Positions 1-7,274 of a stretch of 64,000 nt of DNA are shown one piece after another. Location of the stretch: contig CAWDLN010000004.1 in assembly GCA_963803115.1 (NCBI GenBank), positions 35,050 through 99,049 on the forward strand, written 5' to 3'. The DNA is from DATBGZ01 sp963803115. GTDB taxonomy: Bacteria > Actinomycetota > Actinomycetes > Mycobacteriales > Micromonosporaceae. The stretch's first letter is position 1. Every line of letters starts with the position of its first letter. Made by a program: the position numbers and the translations under genes. The notes under the pieces are model-generated. The model did no database searches. It saw only the letters and a list, made by a program, of their open reading frames with translations, and was not told where the DNA came from.

Positions 1-1
1 G

Positions 2-163
2 CTGAGTGCACCATCGGCGCAGTATTGTGCCGGCATCGAGTTTCGTCCGGTCTCGCACAATGTGGGAGACGTCCGCAATGACGGGCCAGACTTGGTACGC
101 CGCGTCGCCGCTCCGCCACTGAATGTGTCCACTGTGGATCCGACTCCAACGCTGTTCTAGCTG
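2..163 (+). CDS. C-terminal fragment of an unrecognised CDS, cut by the window edge
   Basis: The second forward frame is open from the window edge to a TAG at 161-163, giving about 53 codons. The translated tail reads like soluble protein and contains RPVSHNVGDVRNDGPDLV. I do not recognise the family. Third-position GC bias is only moderate, so this may not be a gene. No terminator is obvious before the WhiB gene at 383. Confidence 0.3.
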
Positions 164-382
164 GTCGGCCGGTGTTGTTTGAGGAGATTGTGCGGATTAG
201 TTCGCCCATCTTTGACTTCTTCGCTGCAGAAGTCTTGTCCCCGGCGTTCAAAGTGCGGTAGAACTCAGCGCCGGCGTGGTGGTGGGCGGGAGTCCCGTCA
301 ATGCCGGCTCTGCCGTTCTTCCCTGGATCGAGCATCCAGGGAGCAACCCACGGGGGAGGTGGGGTGCTTGACCAGGGCTAGG

Positions 383-817
383 ATGCCACGCCCGCACGAG
401 GTCGCGGCCGCACGGCGGGATCCACGCCTATTGCGAGCCATGCAGGAGCGTGACGAGGATCTGTCCTGGCGTGCCCGAGGCGTATGTCAGAGCGTCGATC
501 CGGAGGTCTTCTTCCCGGCGCCGAGTGAGCCCGCGGACGCCGCTGTCGCGCTCTGCCGTACCTGCGAGGTCCAAGGAGCCTGCCTCGCGTGGGCCTTAGA
601 GGTCGGCGACTGCCACGGAGTCTGGGGCGCGACAACACCCCGGGAGCGACGCGCCATGCTGGTGGCGTGGCACAGCGACGAAATCCAGACCCAGTTGAAG
701 GCGGTGCCCGAGCCGTCACCAGCGGCCCCCGTGCTGGCACCCGCAACACCAGCGCCCGTACTGCTGCCACTGGTATCGGTGGTGCGGCGGGCTCCGGAAC
801 TCGCGACGTCCGCCTGA
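383..817 (+). CDS. WhiB-family iron-sulfur transcription factor
   Basis: This 144-residue protein has the four-cysteine WhiB signature. Cys35 is followed by a C-x2-C-x5-C cluster at Cys58, Cys61 and Cys67, then the G-V-W-G turn and a basic TPRERRAM segment. In the family these cysteines bind a [4Fe-4S] cluster that senses oxygen, NO or redox state, and the protein works with the principal sigma factor. The turn is GVWGA rather than the usual GVWGG. A Pro/Ala-rich tail of about 40 residues follows the core. ATG 383 is used here; ATG 440 is an alternative that would still keep all four cysteines. It is distinct from the WhiB1 orthologue at 13.1 kb, and I cannot assign it to a numbered subclass. 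Confidence 0.88.
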   Translation: MPRPHEVAAARRDPRLLRAMQERDEDLSWRARGVCQSVDPEVFFPAPSEPADAAVALCRTCEVQGACLAWALEVGDCHGVWGATTPRERRAMLVAWHSDEIQTQLKAVPEPSPAAPVLAPATPAPVLLPLVSVVRRAPELATSA

Positions 818-1434
818 GCCAGTTCTCGGTCGAGACTGCGCACGGGCCGGCCGCGGTCGTACTCGATCTGCCGCGAGGCGCGCGTGGGCTGCTTGCGCTT
901 GGGCACGGCGCCTCCGGCGGAGTCGACGCACCCGATCTGATCGCGGTCCGTGATGCGGCGGTTGCCGAGCGGCTGGCGGTTGCTCGAATCACTCAGCCGT
1001 ACCGAGTGCAAGGACGTCGCGCACCCGGGCCGGCCGCCCAGCTGGATGCCGCGTGGATCGCGGCCGTCACGGAAACCCGACGCCGGGCCGGGTCAGCCCT
1101 GCCGCTGGCGGTCGGCGGTCGCTCGGCCGGCGCCCGGGTCGCTGCCCGAACCGCTGCCGCATTGAACGCCACGGGCGTGCTGGCCCTCGCGTTCCCTCTG
1201 CACCCGCCCGGAAAGCCAGAGTCGAGTCGGGCCGCCGAGCTCGACCCCACGAGGCCGACACTCGTGATCAACGGTGACAAGGACTCGTTCGGTGTGCCCG
1301 AGGCCGCAGGCAAGGTGCGAGTCGTCGTGCGGCCGGGAGAGCAGCACGCGCTGCGCCGCGACCCACGGGGAGTGGCCGCGGTCGCGGTCGGGTGGTTGGT
1401 TGAGTTACTCGACCTCGGCCAGGAATCCGCCTGA
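814..1434 (+). CDS. Alpha/beta hydrolase family protein (start uncertain)
   Basis: The frame encodes a compact alpha/beta hydrolase of the dienelactone-hydrolase/KANL3-Tex30-like type. It has an early LGHGASGG oxyanion-type loop, a GGRSAGA nucleophile elbow (G-x-S-x-G), an INGDKDSFG acidic segment and a late EQHALR histidine. Substrate is unknown. The coding signal begins immediately after the WhiB stop, but no ATG or GTG lies there. CTG 814 is listed as a provisional start. GTG 667 and ATG 589 would overlap WhiB by 150 bases or more, which is unlikely. A lost start or small sequence error is possible. It probably shares a transcript with the WhiB gene. Confidence 0.72.
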   Translation: MSQFSVETAHGPAAVVLDLPRGARGLLALGHGASGGVDAPDLIAVRDAAVAERLAVARITQPYRVQGRRAPGPAAQLDAAWIAAVTETRRRAGSALPLAVGGRSAGARVAARTAAALNATGVLALAFPLHPPGKPESSRAAELDPTRPTLVINGDKDSFGVPEAAGKVRVVVRPGEQHALRRDPRGVAAVAVGWLVELLDLGQESA

Positions 1435-1610
1435 CCGTGGGGGGCGCGAGTGTCTGGTGCCTGACCACGCCGTGACCCTTGTTCCTCGGACGTCGTTGAA
1501 GGATTACTCCCAGGTCCTCCTGGTCCCGGCGATCGCCGCCTTCACTGACGATTTCCCCGGGGCCAGGAGGCCGTCGTGGTATCCCTCACCGCCATCATCT
1601 GGGCATTCGC

Positions 1611-1637
1611 GGAATCCACCTGCGGGGCATCGTGTTG
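1611..1637 (+). promoter_or_regulatory. SigR/SigH-type promoter (GGAAT-N18-GTTG)
   Basis: GGAAT at 1611-1615 and GTTG at 1634-1637 are separated by exactly 18 bases, matching the known SigR consensus GGGAAT-N18-GTTG. The expected start point is near 1643, about 65 bases before the long-form sigR start. This predicts autoregulation of sigR under thiol stress. The match is read directly; activity is inferred. Confidence 0.72.
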
Positions 1638-1654
1638 CAACCGCCGTAGGCAGG

Positions 1655-1702
1655 AATCCAAGGCGGCAGTAATCCGAGGCGGCAGTAATTTGAGGCGGGA
1701 GG
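1655..1702 (+). repeat. Three tandem 16-bp units before sigR
   Basis: AATCCAAGGCGGCAGT, AATCCGAGGCGGCAGT and a diverged AATTTGAGGCGGGAGG stand head to tail. The last unit supplies the GGGAGG ribosome-binding site of the long-form sigR start at 1710, so the repeats lie in the untranslated leader. Confidence 0.8.
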
Positions 1703-1709
1703 AAACGAC

Positions 1710-2549
1710 GTGACAGTGCTGGGCAGCTCCGCCACGCTGGGCGAAGCGCTCGCCATTCGACGCCGGGTCCTCGAGTCGGAGCCGTGGCCTGCGAGCATCA
1801 CACCCGCTGAGTATGCGATCACCGGCATGCCGGCCGTACCACTCGGCGTATCCTCTGCCAGACGGAGGAGGGTCTCGCAGGTGGACAACGACCCGGTATC
1901 GCGTCCTCTCCCGGACGCCGACACTGAGCGGCAGGAGCGGTTCCAGCGGGAGGCGCTGCCGTTCCTGGACCAGCTCTACGCGGCGGCCATGCGGATGACG
2001 CGCAACCCGTCCGACGCCGAGGACCTGGTGCAGGAGACGTACCTCAAGGCGTTCGCCGCGTTCCACCAGTTCGAGCAGGGCACCAACCTCAAGGCCTGGT
2101 TGTACCGGATCTTGACAAACACGTACATCAACTCGTACCGGCGTCGCCAGCGGCAGCCGGTGCAGGCGCCGACCGACGAGATCACGGACTGGCAGCTCGC
2201 CGAGGCCGAGTCGCACACGTCGACCGGGCTTCGCTCGGCCGAGACCGAGGCGCTTGACCGCCTGCCCGACGGCGACGTCAAGGAGGCTCTGCAGAGCCTG
2301 CCCGAGGAGTTCCGGTTGGCCGTTTATCTGGCTGACGTCGAGGGCTTTTCGTACAAGGAGATCGCCGACATCATGTCGACGCCGATCGGTACCGTCATGT
2401 CCCGATTGCACCGGGGACGGCGAAGCCTACGCAGACTGTTGGAGAACTACGCCGCCGAGCGGGGTCTGGTCGGACCCGACGCTGAGGTGCACGATGACGC
2501 TGGTTCACGTGGAAACGACGTGGCCGCCCCAGCTGGCCAGGAGGTGTGA
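1710..2549 (+). CDS. sigR: ECF sigma factor SigR/SigH, with two candidate starts (1710 long, 1881 short)
   Basis: This is the thiol-oxidative-stress ECF sigma factor. Region 2 includes DAEDLVQETYLKAFAAFHQF and region 4 includes FSYKEIADIMSTPIGTVMSR. Two GTG codons are both well served: GTG 1881 follows GGAGGAGG and gives the usual 222-residue protein, while GTG 1710 follows GGGAGG with a 7-base gap and adds 57 residues. In Streptomyces coelicolor a stress-induced upstream start makes the unstable isoform SigR' with a similar extension. The upstream SigR-type promoter at 1611-1637 would give a transcript covering both starts. The anti-sigma gene follows after 3 bases. Orthology with M. tuberculosis SigH (Rv3223c) is supported by the next genes. 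Confidence 0.93.
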   Translation: MTVLGSSATLGEALAIRRRVLESEPWPASITPAEYAITGMPAVPLGVSSARRRRVSQVDNDPVSRPLPDADTERQERFQREALPFLDQLYAAAMRMTRNPSDAEDLVQETYLKAFAAFHQFEQGTNLKAWLYRILTNTYINSYRRRQRQPVQAPTDEITDWQLAEAESHTSTGLRSAETEALDRLPDGDVKEALQSLPEEFRLAVYLADVEGFSYKEIADIMSTPIGTVMSRLHRGRRSLRRLLENYAAERGLVGPDAEVHDDAGSRGNDVAAPAGQEV

Positions 2550-2552
2550 GCG

Positions 2553-2855
2553 GTGAGCTGCGGCAAGCCCCACGAGATCGACTGCACGCAGATCCTCAAC
2601 GAGGTCTACCTGTTTCTGGACCTGGAGTGCTCGCACGAGCGGCGCGACGGCATCCAGAAGCACCTCGATGAGTGCTCCGCCTGTCTGCGCGAGTACGGCA
2701 TCGAGCAGGAGGTACGGGTGCTCGTTCAGAGGTGCTGCAGCAACGAGCGCGCTCCGGCCGAACTCCGGGACCGACTGCGCGTCAAGATTGCATCGCTCGT
2801 CGTCGAAAGCCGCGAGCCCGGGCTGACTGTCCAAGATCGAACCCTCCAAGATTGA
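2553..2855 (+). CDS. rsrA: Zinc anti-sigma factor RsrA/RshA
   Basis: This 100-residue zinc-binding anti-sigma protein carries Cys11 and the H-x3-C-x2-C redox switch HLDECSAC (His37, Cys41, Cys44). In the family, disulfide formation releases zinc and frees SigR. The start GTG 2553 is preceded by AGGAGGTG and lies 3 bases after the sigR stop, so translation is probably coupled. The pair matches sigH-rshA (Rv3223c-Rv3221A) of M. tuberculosis and sigR-rsrA of Streptomyces. Confidence 0.93.
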   Translation: MSCGKPHEIDCTQILNEVYLFLDLECSHERRDGIQKHLDECSACLREYGIEQEVRVLVQRCCSNERAPAELRDRLRVKIASLVVESREPGLTVQDRTLQD

Positions 2856-2857
2856 AC

Positions 2858-2876
2858 GCAACTCCTCAAGAGTTGC
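2858..2876 (+). terminator. Hairpin after rsrA
   Basis: GCAACTC at 2858-2864 and GAGTTGC at 2870-2876 form a perfect 7-bp stem with a 5-base loop immediately after the rsrA stop. It has no T run. It lies between convergent rsrA and bL37 and may serve both directions. Confidence 0.5.
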
Positions 2877-2930
2877 CGTCGCGGGAGCGCTTCCCGACGA
2901 CGACTCTTGAAGGGCTGCGGCTTGGACGGA

Positions 2931-3005
2931 TCAGGAGTTGGGGCGCTTGCCGTGGTTGGCGGCGCTCTTCTTGCGGGCCTTCTTCTTGCGCGACTTCTTC
3001 GCCAT
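2931..3005 (-). CDS. Ribosomal protein bL37 (24 residues)
   Basis: The reverse strand encodes a 24-residue, very basic peptide that begins MAKKSRKKKARKK and ends NHGKRPNS. This matches the actinobacterial 50S protein bL37 first seen in mycobacterial ribosome structures, in length, in the Lys/Arg-rich helix and in the conserved NHGKRPN tail. The gene sits between rshA and the TB7.3 gene, where I recall the mycobacterial gene also lying. The frame stays open upstream and suggests a 126-residue protein, but that part is a shadow of the biotinyl gene on the other strand. ATG at 3005-3003 gives the canonical length. No strong ribosome-binding site is visible. Confidence 0.85.
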   Translation of the reverse strand: MAKKSRKKKARKKSAANHGKRPNS

Positions 3006-3111
3006 AGGCACAGAGACTATCCGGCCGAGGAGTCCGAGCCGCGAGGGACGAGCAGTGTGATTGGATACCGTCACGCCCGCGTGGGCTTCTAGTGGCAGGG
3101 AAGGGATCACG

Positions 3112-3327
3112 ATGGCCGACGAGATCCGGGCCGAGATGGTCGCGAACGTCTGGAAGGTCGTCAAGGCGGTCGGCGACGAGGTCTCCGAGGGCGACACCCT
3201 GGTGATCCTGGAGTCGATGAAGATGGAGATCCCGGTGCTCGCCGAGTCGGACGGCACGGTCTCACAGATGGCAGTCAACGAGGGCGACGTCGTCCAGGAG
3301 GGCGACCTCATCGCGGTCGTCGAATAG
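3112..3327 (+). CDS. Biotinylated single-domain protein (TB7.3 / Rv3221c family)
   Basis: The 71-residue product is a single biotin/lipoyl attachment domain with the biotinylation motif ESMKMEIPV, in which the lysine carries biotin. Two half-domains (EGDTLVILE and EGDLIAVVE) flank it symmetrically. The length equals that of M. tuberculosis TB7.3. It could be a free biotin carboxyl carrier subunit for an acyl-CoA carboxylase, but no carboxylase lies nearby. ATG 3112 follows AAGGGATCACG. The position beside rsrA is the conserved actinobacterial arrangement. Confidence 0.9.
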   Translation: MADEIRAEMVANVWKVVKAVGDEVSEGDTLVILESMKMEIPVLAESDGTVSQMAVNEGDVVQEGDLIAVVE

Positions 3328-3416
3328 AGCCCCGCCTATCCAAGAGTCGAGTCGCCCTGCCTGCCCAAGAACTGACAGTGGTTGTTCCTTGAGGATGCTG
3401 TTCCTAAGGATTTGGT

Positions 3417-3439
3417 GCCCTCGAAGCGACGTCGAGGGC
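3417..3439. terminator. Hairpin between convergent genes
   Basis: GCCCTCGA (3417-3424) and TCGAGGGC (3432-3439) form a perfect 8-bp stem with a 7-base loop between the biotinyl gene and the 3' end of tetR. There is no T run; it is a candidate bidirectional terminator. Confidence 0.5.
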
Positions 3440-3483
3440 ATCGGGCGTACCCACCCGGCGTACGTACCGGACGCCGCGCTGGC

Positions 3484-4320
3484 TCAGTCGACCAGGCTCA
3501 GCGCCACATCAAGGGCGGCCTCGCGGCGCTGGTCCTCACCGACCCGCGGGTCGCGCACGGTCAACCACGTCGAGTGCAGCGCGAAGACCGCCAGTGCACA
3601 CCGGATCTGATCCGACAACGGAGCGTCCGGCTTGGTGAGCAGGTCCGTCATCCGGGTAATTCGTTCCCGCATCTGCGAGCCGGCCTTGTGCTTTTGCATG
3701 GACGACTGGTTGCGCTCGAAGAACCGCATCAGCGCCACGTGATTGCCATCGCGCAGCATCGTGGAGTAGCGCCGGAGAAATTCCTGCCGGGCCTCGAGCG
3801 TGCGGGGCTGCTGCTCTCCCCATTTGATCAATTCATCGACTCTGGCCGCTTGGTCATCCACCAGACTCTGGACGATCTCGTCTTTTGTCTTGAAGTGGTA
3901 GTACAGCGCGGCCTTCGTGACGCCCAAATGTTCCGCGATCTCGCGAAGCGACGTGGCCTCGTAACCGTTGCTGGTGAACAGATCAATGGCTACCTGCTGG
4001 ATGCGCGTGCGAGTGCCCGGCTCACCCGTCTCCGGGCGGCTCCCTGACCGCGTGACTCGAGCGAGGTCGCGCATTGCCTCGCGGGCATCCCGACTCGCCT
4101 CCCTGGCGGCTTCGCGATGCTCGCGGCTGGCTTCGCGATGTTCGCGGGCGGCCTCGCGGCGCTCGCGGCCAGTCTCGCGGGCGAGGTCCTGGTAGTCACG
4201 GCTCGCCTGGCGGGCGGCCTGACGGGCGTCGCGGGCCGCGTCTCGGTTCGCCTCGGCGAGGGCGCGGAGCGTTCGGCGCCCGCCGAAGGGGCGATCGTCT
4301 GGGCGGTCGGGACGGGACAT
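3484..4320 (-). CDS. TetR-family repressor with a ~100-residue charged helical extension
   Basis: Residues 104-150 are a standard TetR DNA-binding domain (SLREIAEHLGVTKAALYYHF). The C-terminal part is the ligand and dimer domain. Before it lie about 100 residues of Arg/Ala/Glu-rich sequence built on near-repeats such as REHREASREHREAARE, which should form a long single helix or coiled coil. TetR proteins are usually about 200 residues and start just before the HTH; this one has 278. ATG 4320 is the only sensible start and the extension is in frame without breaks. The gene is divergent from an MFS exporter, with a mirrored repeat between them, so it most likely represses that exporter and itself. 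The role of the extension is unknown. Confidence 0.88.
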   Translation of the reverse strand: MSRPDRPDDRPFGGRRTLRALAEANRDAARDARQAARQASRDYQDLARETGRERREAAREHREASREHREAAREASRDAREAMRDLARVTRSGSRPETGEPGTRTRIQQVAIDLFTSNGYEATSLREIAEHLGVTKAALYYHFKTKDEIVQSLVDDQAARVDELIKWGEQQPRTLEARQEFLRRYSTMLRDGNHVALMRFFERNQSSMQKHKAGSQMRERITRMTDLLTKPDAPLSDQIRCALAVFALHSTWLTVRDPRVGEDQRREAALDVALSLVD

Positions 4321-4356
4321 GGTTGCTTCTCCGTACTCCGGCGCGCGATGTGCATC

Positions 4357-4431
4357 AACTTACTTGACGGCCGGCTAGTTGCAAGCCTAACCTGGCAACC
4401 GCATCTTAGCTAGCCGGTCGGCAAGTAAGTT
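4357..4431. promoter_or_regulatory. Mirrored TetR operator between tetR and the MFS exporter
   Basis: A 22-bp arm at 4357-4378 (AACTTACTTGACGGCCGGCT then AG) is repeated in inverted orientation at 4410-4431, with 20 of 22 positions matching and a 31-bp spacer. The outer ACTTACTTG/CAAGTAAGT blocks look like TetR half-sites. The element lies 37 bp from the repressor start and 19 bp from the exporter start, so binding could block both promoters. Confidence 0.8.
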
Positions 4432-4449
4432 CGAAGCAAGGGGTATTTC

Positions 4450-6027
4450 GTGTCACAAACATCGGTCGAGACGGCGAACCCGGCCGCGGCGGGGGGCCGC
4501 CGACGCGAGGTCATGGTCATCCTCCCGGGTCTCATGCTCGCGATCATGTTGGCGATGCTCGACAACATGATCGTCGGGACCGCGATGCCGCGCATCGTCG
4601 GCGAACTGGGCGGGCTCGACCACCTGTCCTGGGTGGTCACCGCGTACATCCTCGGTACGACTGTCTCAACCCCGCTCTGGGGAAAGATCGGCGACCTGTA
4701 CGGCCGCAAGAACATCTTCCTGACTTCCATCGTCATCTTCCTGGTCGGCTCTGCGCTCGCCGGCATGTCCCAGACCATGGGTGAGCTGATCGGATTCCGT
4801 GCGCTCCAAGGACTCGGCGCCGGTGGTCTGCTCGTCGGCGCGATGGCGATCATCGGCGACCTGGTTCCCCCGCGCGAGCGGGGCCGGTACCAGGGCCTGA
4901 TGGCCGGCGTCATGGCATTGGCGATGATCGCGGGTCCCCTGACCGGGGGCTTCATCACCGACCACCTCAGTTGGCGCTGGGCCTTCTACGTGAACCTACC
5001 GCTGGGCGGGGCCGCGCTGGTCTGGCTGTTCCTGCGGCTGGACCTGCCGAAGCTGCGCACCGAGCACCGCATTGACTGGTGGGGCGCCGGTCTGCTCTCC
5101 GTCGGCATCACTTCGCTTGTCCTGATCACCACATGGGGTGGCTCCGAGTACCCGTGGGGCTCGTGGCAGATCATCACGCTGGCGCTGCTCGGTGTGGTGA
5201 GCCTGGCGGTGTTCGGTTTTGTTGAGCGTCGGGTGGCCGAGCCGATCCTGTCGCTGAGCCTGTTCCGGAACCGCAACTTCACCTTGGTGTCCGGGATCGG
5301 TTTCCTGCTTGGTTTCTCGATGTTCGGCGCGATCAACTTCCTGCCGCTCTACCAGCAGACGGTGCAGGGATCATCGGCCACCAATAGTGGCCTGCTCCTG
5401 CTGCCCATGATGCTGGCGATGATGGTCGTGTCGATCTTCGCGGGCCAGGTGATCACCCGTACCGGCAAATACAAGATCTTCCCGGTCGTCGGCGGCGCCG
5501 GCATGACGTTGGGCATGATCCTGCTGTCCTTTGTGGACGTCGGTACGACCAAGCTGCAGCTCGCCCTGTTCATGGCGGCGCTGGGCTTCGGCATGGGCTT
5601 CCTGATGCAGACAACCATGTTGATCGCGCAGAACAGCGTGGAACAGAAGGATCTTGGCGTCGCCAGTTCGGCCGCGACATTCTTCCGCTCCATCGGCGGC
5701 TCGTTTGGTGTTGCGCTGTTCGGCACGATCTTCGTGCGGCATCTGAAGTCCAGCCTGACCAGCACGCTCGGGCCCGAGGCCGCGGATGCGATGACCAGCG
5801 GCGGTGGGCGGGTCGACCCGAGCAAGCTCGGCGCCGTTCCGTTGCCCATCAAGACGGCTCTCTTCGAGGGCATCGCGTCGTCACTGTCCACAGTGTTCGC
5901 ATGGGCCATCCCGTTCGCCGCGGTGGTCGCCGTACTGGCGGTCTTCATCCGGGAGATCAAGCTCCGCGGCCTCGAGGACACACCGGCGAAAGAGGACGCG
6001 CCCGCGCTCGTGGCGGCCATGGACTGA
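4450..6027 (+). CDS. MFS multidrug exporter, DHA2 (EmrB/QacA) family
   Basis: This 525-residue membrane protein fits the 14-helix DHA2 proton antiporters. Motif A appears as GKIGDLYGRKN near residue 77. The motif C region is MALAMIAGPLTGGFITDHLSW, characteristic of exporters. Soluble ends are short. GTG 4450 is the start, just downstream of a mirrored operator. Divergence from the TetR gene is the usual arrangement for repressor-controlled drug efflux. The substrate cannot be read from sequence. Confidence 0.92.
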   Translation: MSQTSVETANPAAAGGRRREVMVILPGLMLAIMLAMLDNMIVGTAMPRIVGELGGLDHLSWVVTAYILGTTVSTPLWGKIGDLYGRKNIFLTSIVIFLVGSALAGMSQTMGELIGFRALQGLGAGGLLVGAMAIIGDLVPPRERGRYQGLMAGVMALAMIAGPLTGGFITDHLSWRWAFYVNLPLGGAALVWLFLRLDLPKLRTEHRIDWWGAGLLSVGITSLVLITTWGGSEYPWGSWQIITLALLGVVSLAVFGFVERRVAEPILSLSLFRNRNFTLVSGIGFLLGFSMFGAINFLPLYQQTVQGSSATNSGLLLLPMMLAMMVVSIFAGQVITRTGKYKIFPVVGGAGMTLGMILLSFVDVGTTKLQLALFMAALGFGMGFLMQTTMLIAQNSVEQKDLGVASSAATFFRSIGGSFGVALFGTIFVRHLKSSLTSTLGPEAADAMTSGGGRVDPSKLGAVPLPIKTALFEGIASSLSTVFAWAIPFAAVVAVLAVFIREIKLRGLEDTPAKEDAPALVAAMD

Positions 6028-6036
6028 GGCCCACAT

Positions 6037-6073
6037 CGACGGCGTCCCTGCGGTTACCGCGGGGACGCCGTCG
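6037..6073 (+). terminator. Strong hairpin terminator after the MFS exporter
   Basis: CGACGGCGTCCC (6037-6048) pairs perfectly with GGGACGCCGTCG (6062-6073). Inside, GCGG-TTA-CCGC extends the stem, giving about 17 pairs with a 3-base loop. No T run follows. Confidence 0.75.
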
Positions 6074-6135
6074 TGAACGCTGATCGCGAGTTTCCGACCG
6101 GAGAGCGAGTCTGCCGCGTGATCTGTCGGGAACCT

Positions 6136-6153
6136 GTGATCTCCGGGGATCAC
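6136..6153. promoter_or_regulatory. Candidate operator upstream of the SIS gene
   Basis: GTGATCTCCGGGGATCAC is an inverted repeat with GTGATC/GATCAC arms and one mismatched pair in 9. It lies about 47-64 bases before the SIS-domain start. The binding protein is unknown; it does not resemble the DasR site. Confidence 0.4.
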
Positions 6154-6199
6154 GCAGTGATGGTTGCGCGAAGTTGCGCGAAAATGGGATGCTACGAGC

Positions 6200-7255
6200 A
6201 TGAGCAAGCACAGAGCCCCGGGCGCGGGGATGGCGGCCGACATCGCCGAGCAACCCGAGATGTTCGCCCGAGTGCTTGATGAGCGGGCCGCGGTGGCAGA
6301 GATCGCTCGCCAGATCGCCCACCAGCGACCCCGTCACGTGCTCTTCACCGCCCGCGGTACGTCCGACCACGCCGCGCTCTACGGTGCGTATCTCACCGAA
6401 ATTCGGTTGGGGATCCCGGCCGGGCTGGCCTCCCCGTCCGCGATCACGATCTACGGCGCCCGCCCCGACCTGCGCGATGTCCTGGTCGTCGGGGTCTCGC
6501 AGAGTGGAGGCTCACCGGATCTCAGCGAGGTGGTCCGGGTCGCCCGCGAGCAGGGCGCCCATACCCTTGCCATCACCAATGCGTCGGACTCGCCACTGGC
6601 GCAGGTCGCGGAACTGCACGTGGAGATCAGCGCAGGCACCGAGCGAGCCGTCGCCGCCACCAAGACATACACCGCGGAACTGTTCACCCTGTTGCTGCTG
6701 ATCGAAGGCATCCGCTCCGGCGACGGGGCCGTCGTAGCCGACGAACTGGCGGCGCTCGCGCGCCTGCCGGAGCTGGCGGCAGGGACGCTCGCCGACTCGA
6801 CCGCAGCGGAGATCGCCCGCCGTTACCGGTTCGCGGACCAACTGGTCACCACCGGGCGGGGCTACGCGTATCCGACCGCCCGGGAGGCCGCGCTCAAGTT
6901 GATGGAGACGTCGTACGTCGCCGGGCTGGCGTTCTCGGGCGCCGACCTGCTGCACGGGCCGCTCGCCATGGCCGACTCGGATGTGCCCGTGCTCGCTGTC
7001 GTGGGCGCCGGTCCGGCCGGCGAGTCGATGCGGGAGGTGCTCAAGCGGCTGGAGGAGCGGCGCGCCGACCGCGTCGTCATCGGGCCAACCGCCATCGCCG
7101 GCGCACTGCACATCCCGACTCCCAACGTCGACGAGCGCCACGCACCGTTGCTGGACATCCTGCCGTTGCAGCAGCTCGCGCTCTCGCTGGCGCTGGCCAA
7201 AGGCGAGGACCCCGACGCCCCGAGGGCGCTGCGGAAGGTCACGTCCACGCTGTAG
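6200..7255 (+). CDS. SIS-domain sugar-phosphate isomerase/deaminase (GlmS C-terminal-like)
   Basis: The 351-residue protein has two SIS domains like the isomerase half of glucosamine-6-phosphate synthase. The first contains TARGTSDHAALYG and the phosphate-binding GVSQSGGSPD; the second contains GRGYAYPTAREAALKLMET. It lacks the N-terminal glutaminase domain, so it is more likely an amino-sugar-phosphate deaminase or isomerase (NagB-II/AgaS type) than GlmS itself. ATG 6200 is chosen because conserved sequence begins only at MSKHRAPG; a TTG/GTG start at 6164 would add 12 residues. No sugar transport gene lies beside it. A palindrome 50 bp upstream may be its operator. Confidence 0.88.
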   Translation: MSKHRAPGAGMAADIAEQPEMFARVLDERAAVAEIARQIAHQRPRHVLFTARGTSDHAALYGAYLTEIRLGIPAGLASPSAITIYGARPDLRDVLVVGVSQSGGSPDLSEVVRVAREQGAHTLAITNASDSPLAQVAELHVEISAGTERAVAATKTYTAELFTLLLLIEGIRSGDGAVVADELAALARLPELAAGTLADSTAAEIARRYRFADQLVTTGRGYAYPTAREAALKLMETSYVAGLAFSGADLLHGPLAMADSDVPVLAVVGAGPAGESMREVLKRLEERRADRVVIGPTAIAGALHIPTPNVDERHAPLLDILPLQQLALSLALAKGEDPDAPRALRKVTSTL

Positions 7256-7274
7256 GCGACCGTACGCTTGTCGA

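Noticed and set aside
589..813. ATG 589 as start of the alpha/beta hydrolase
   Set aside because: It would overlap the WhiB gene by 229 bases, and the added sequence (RGRRLPRSLGRDN) has no hydrolase features.
3006..3311. N-terminal extension of bL37 to 126 residues
   Set aside because: The extension is antisense to the biotinyl protein. bL37 proteins are 24 residues, and the conserved start MAKK is at 3005.
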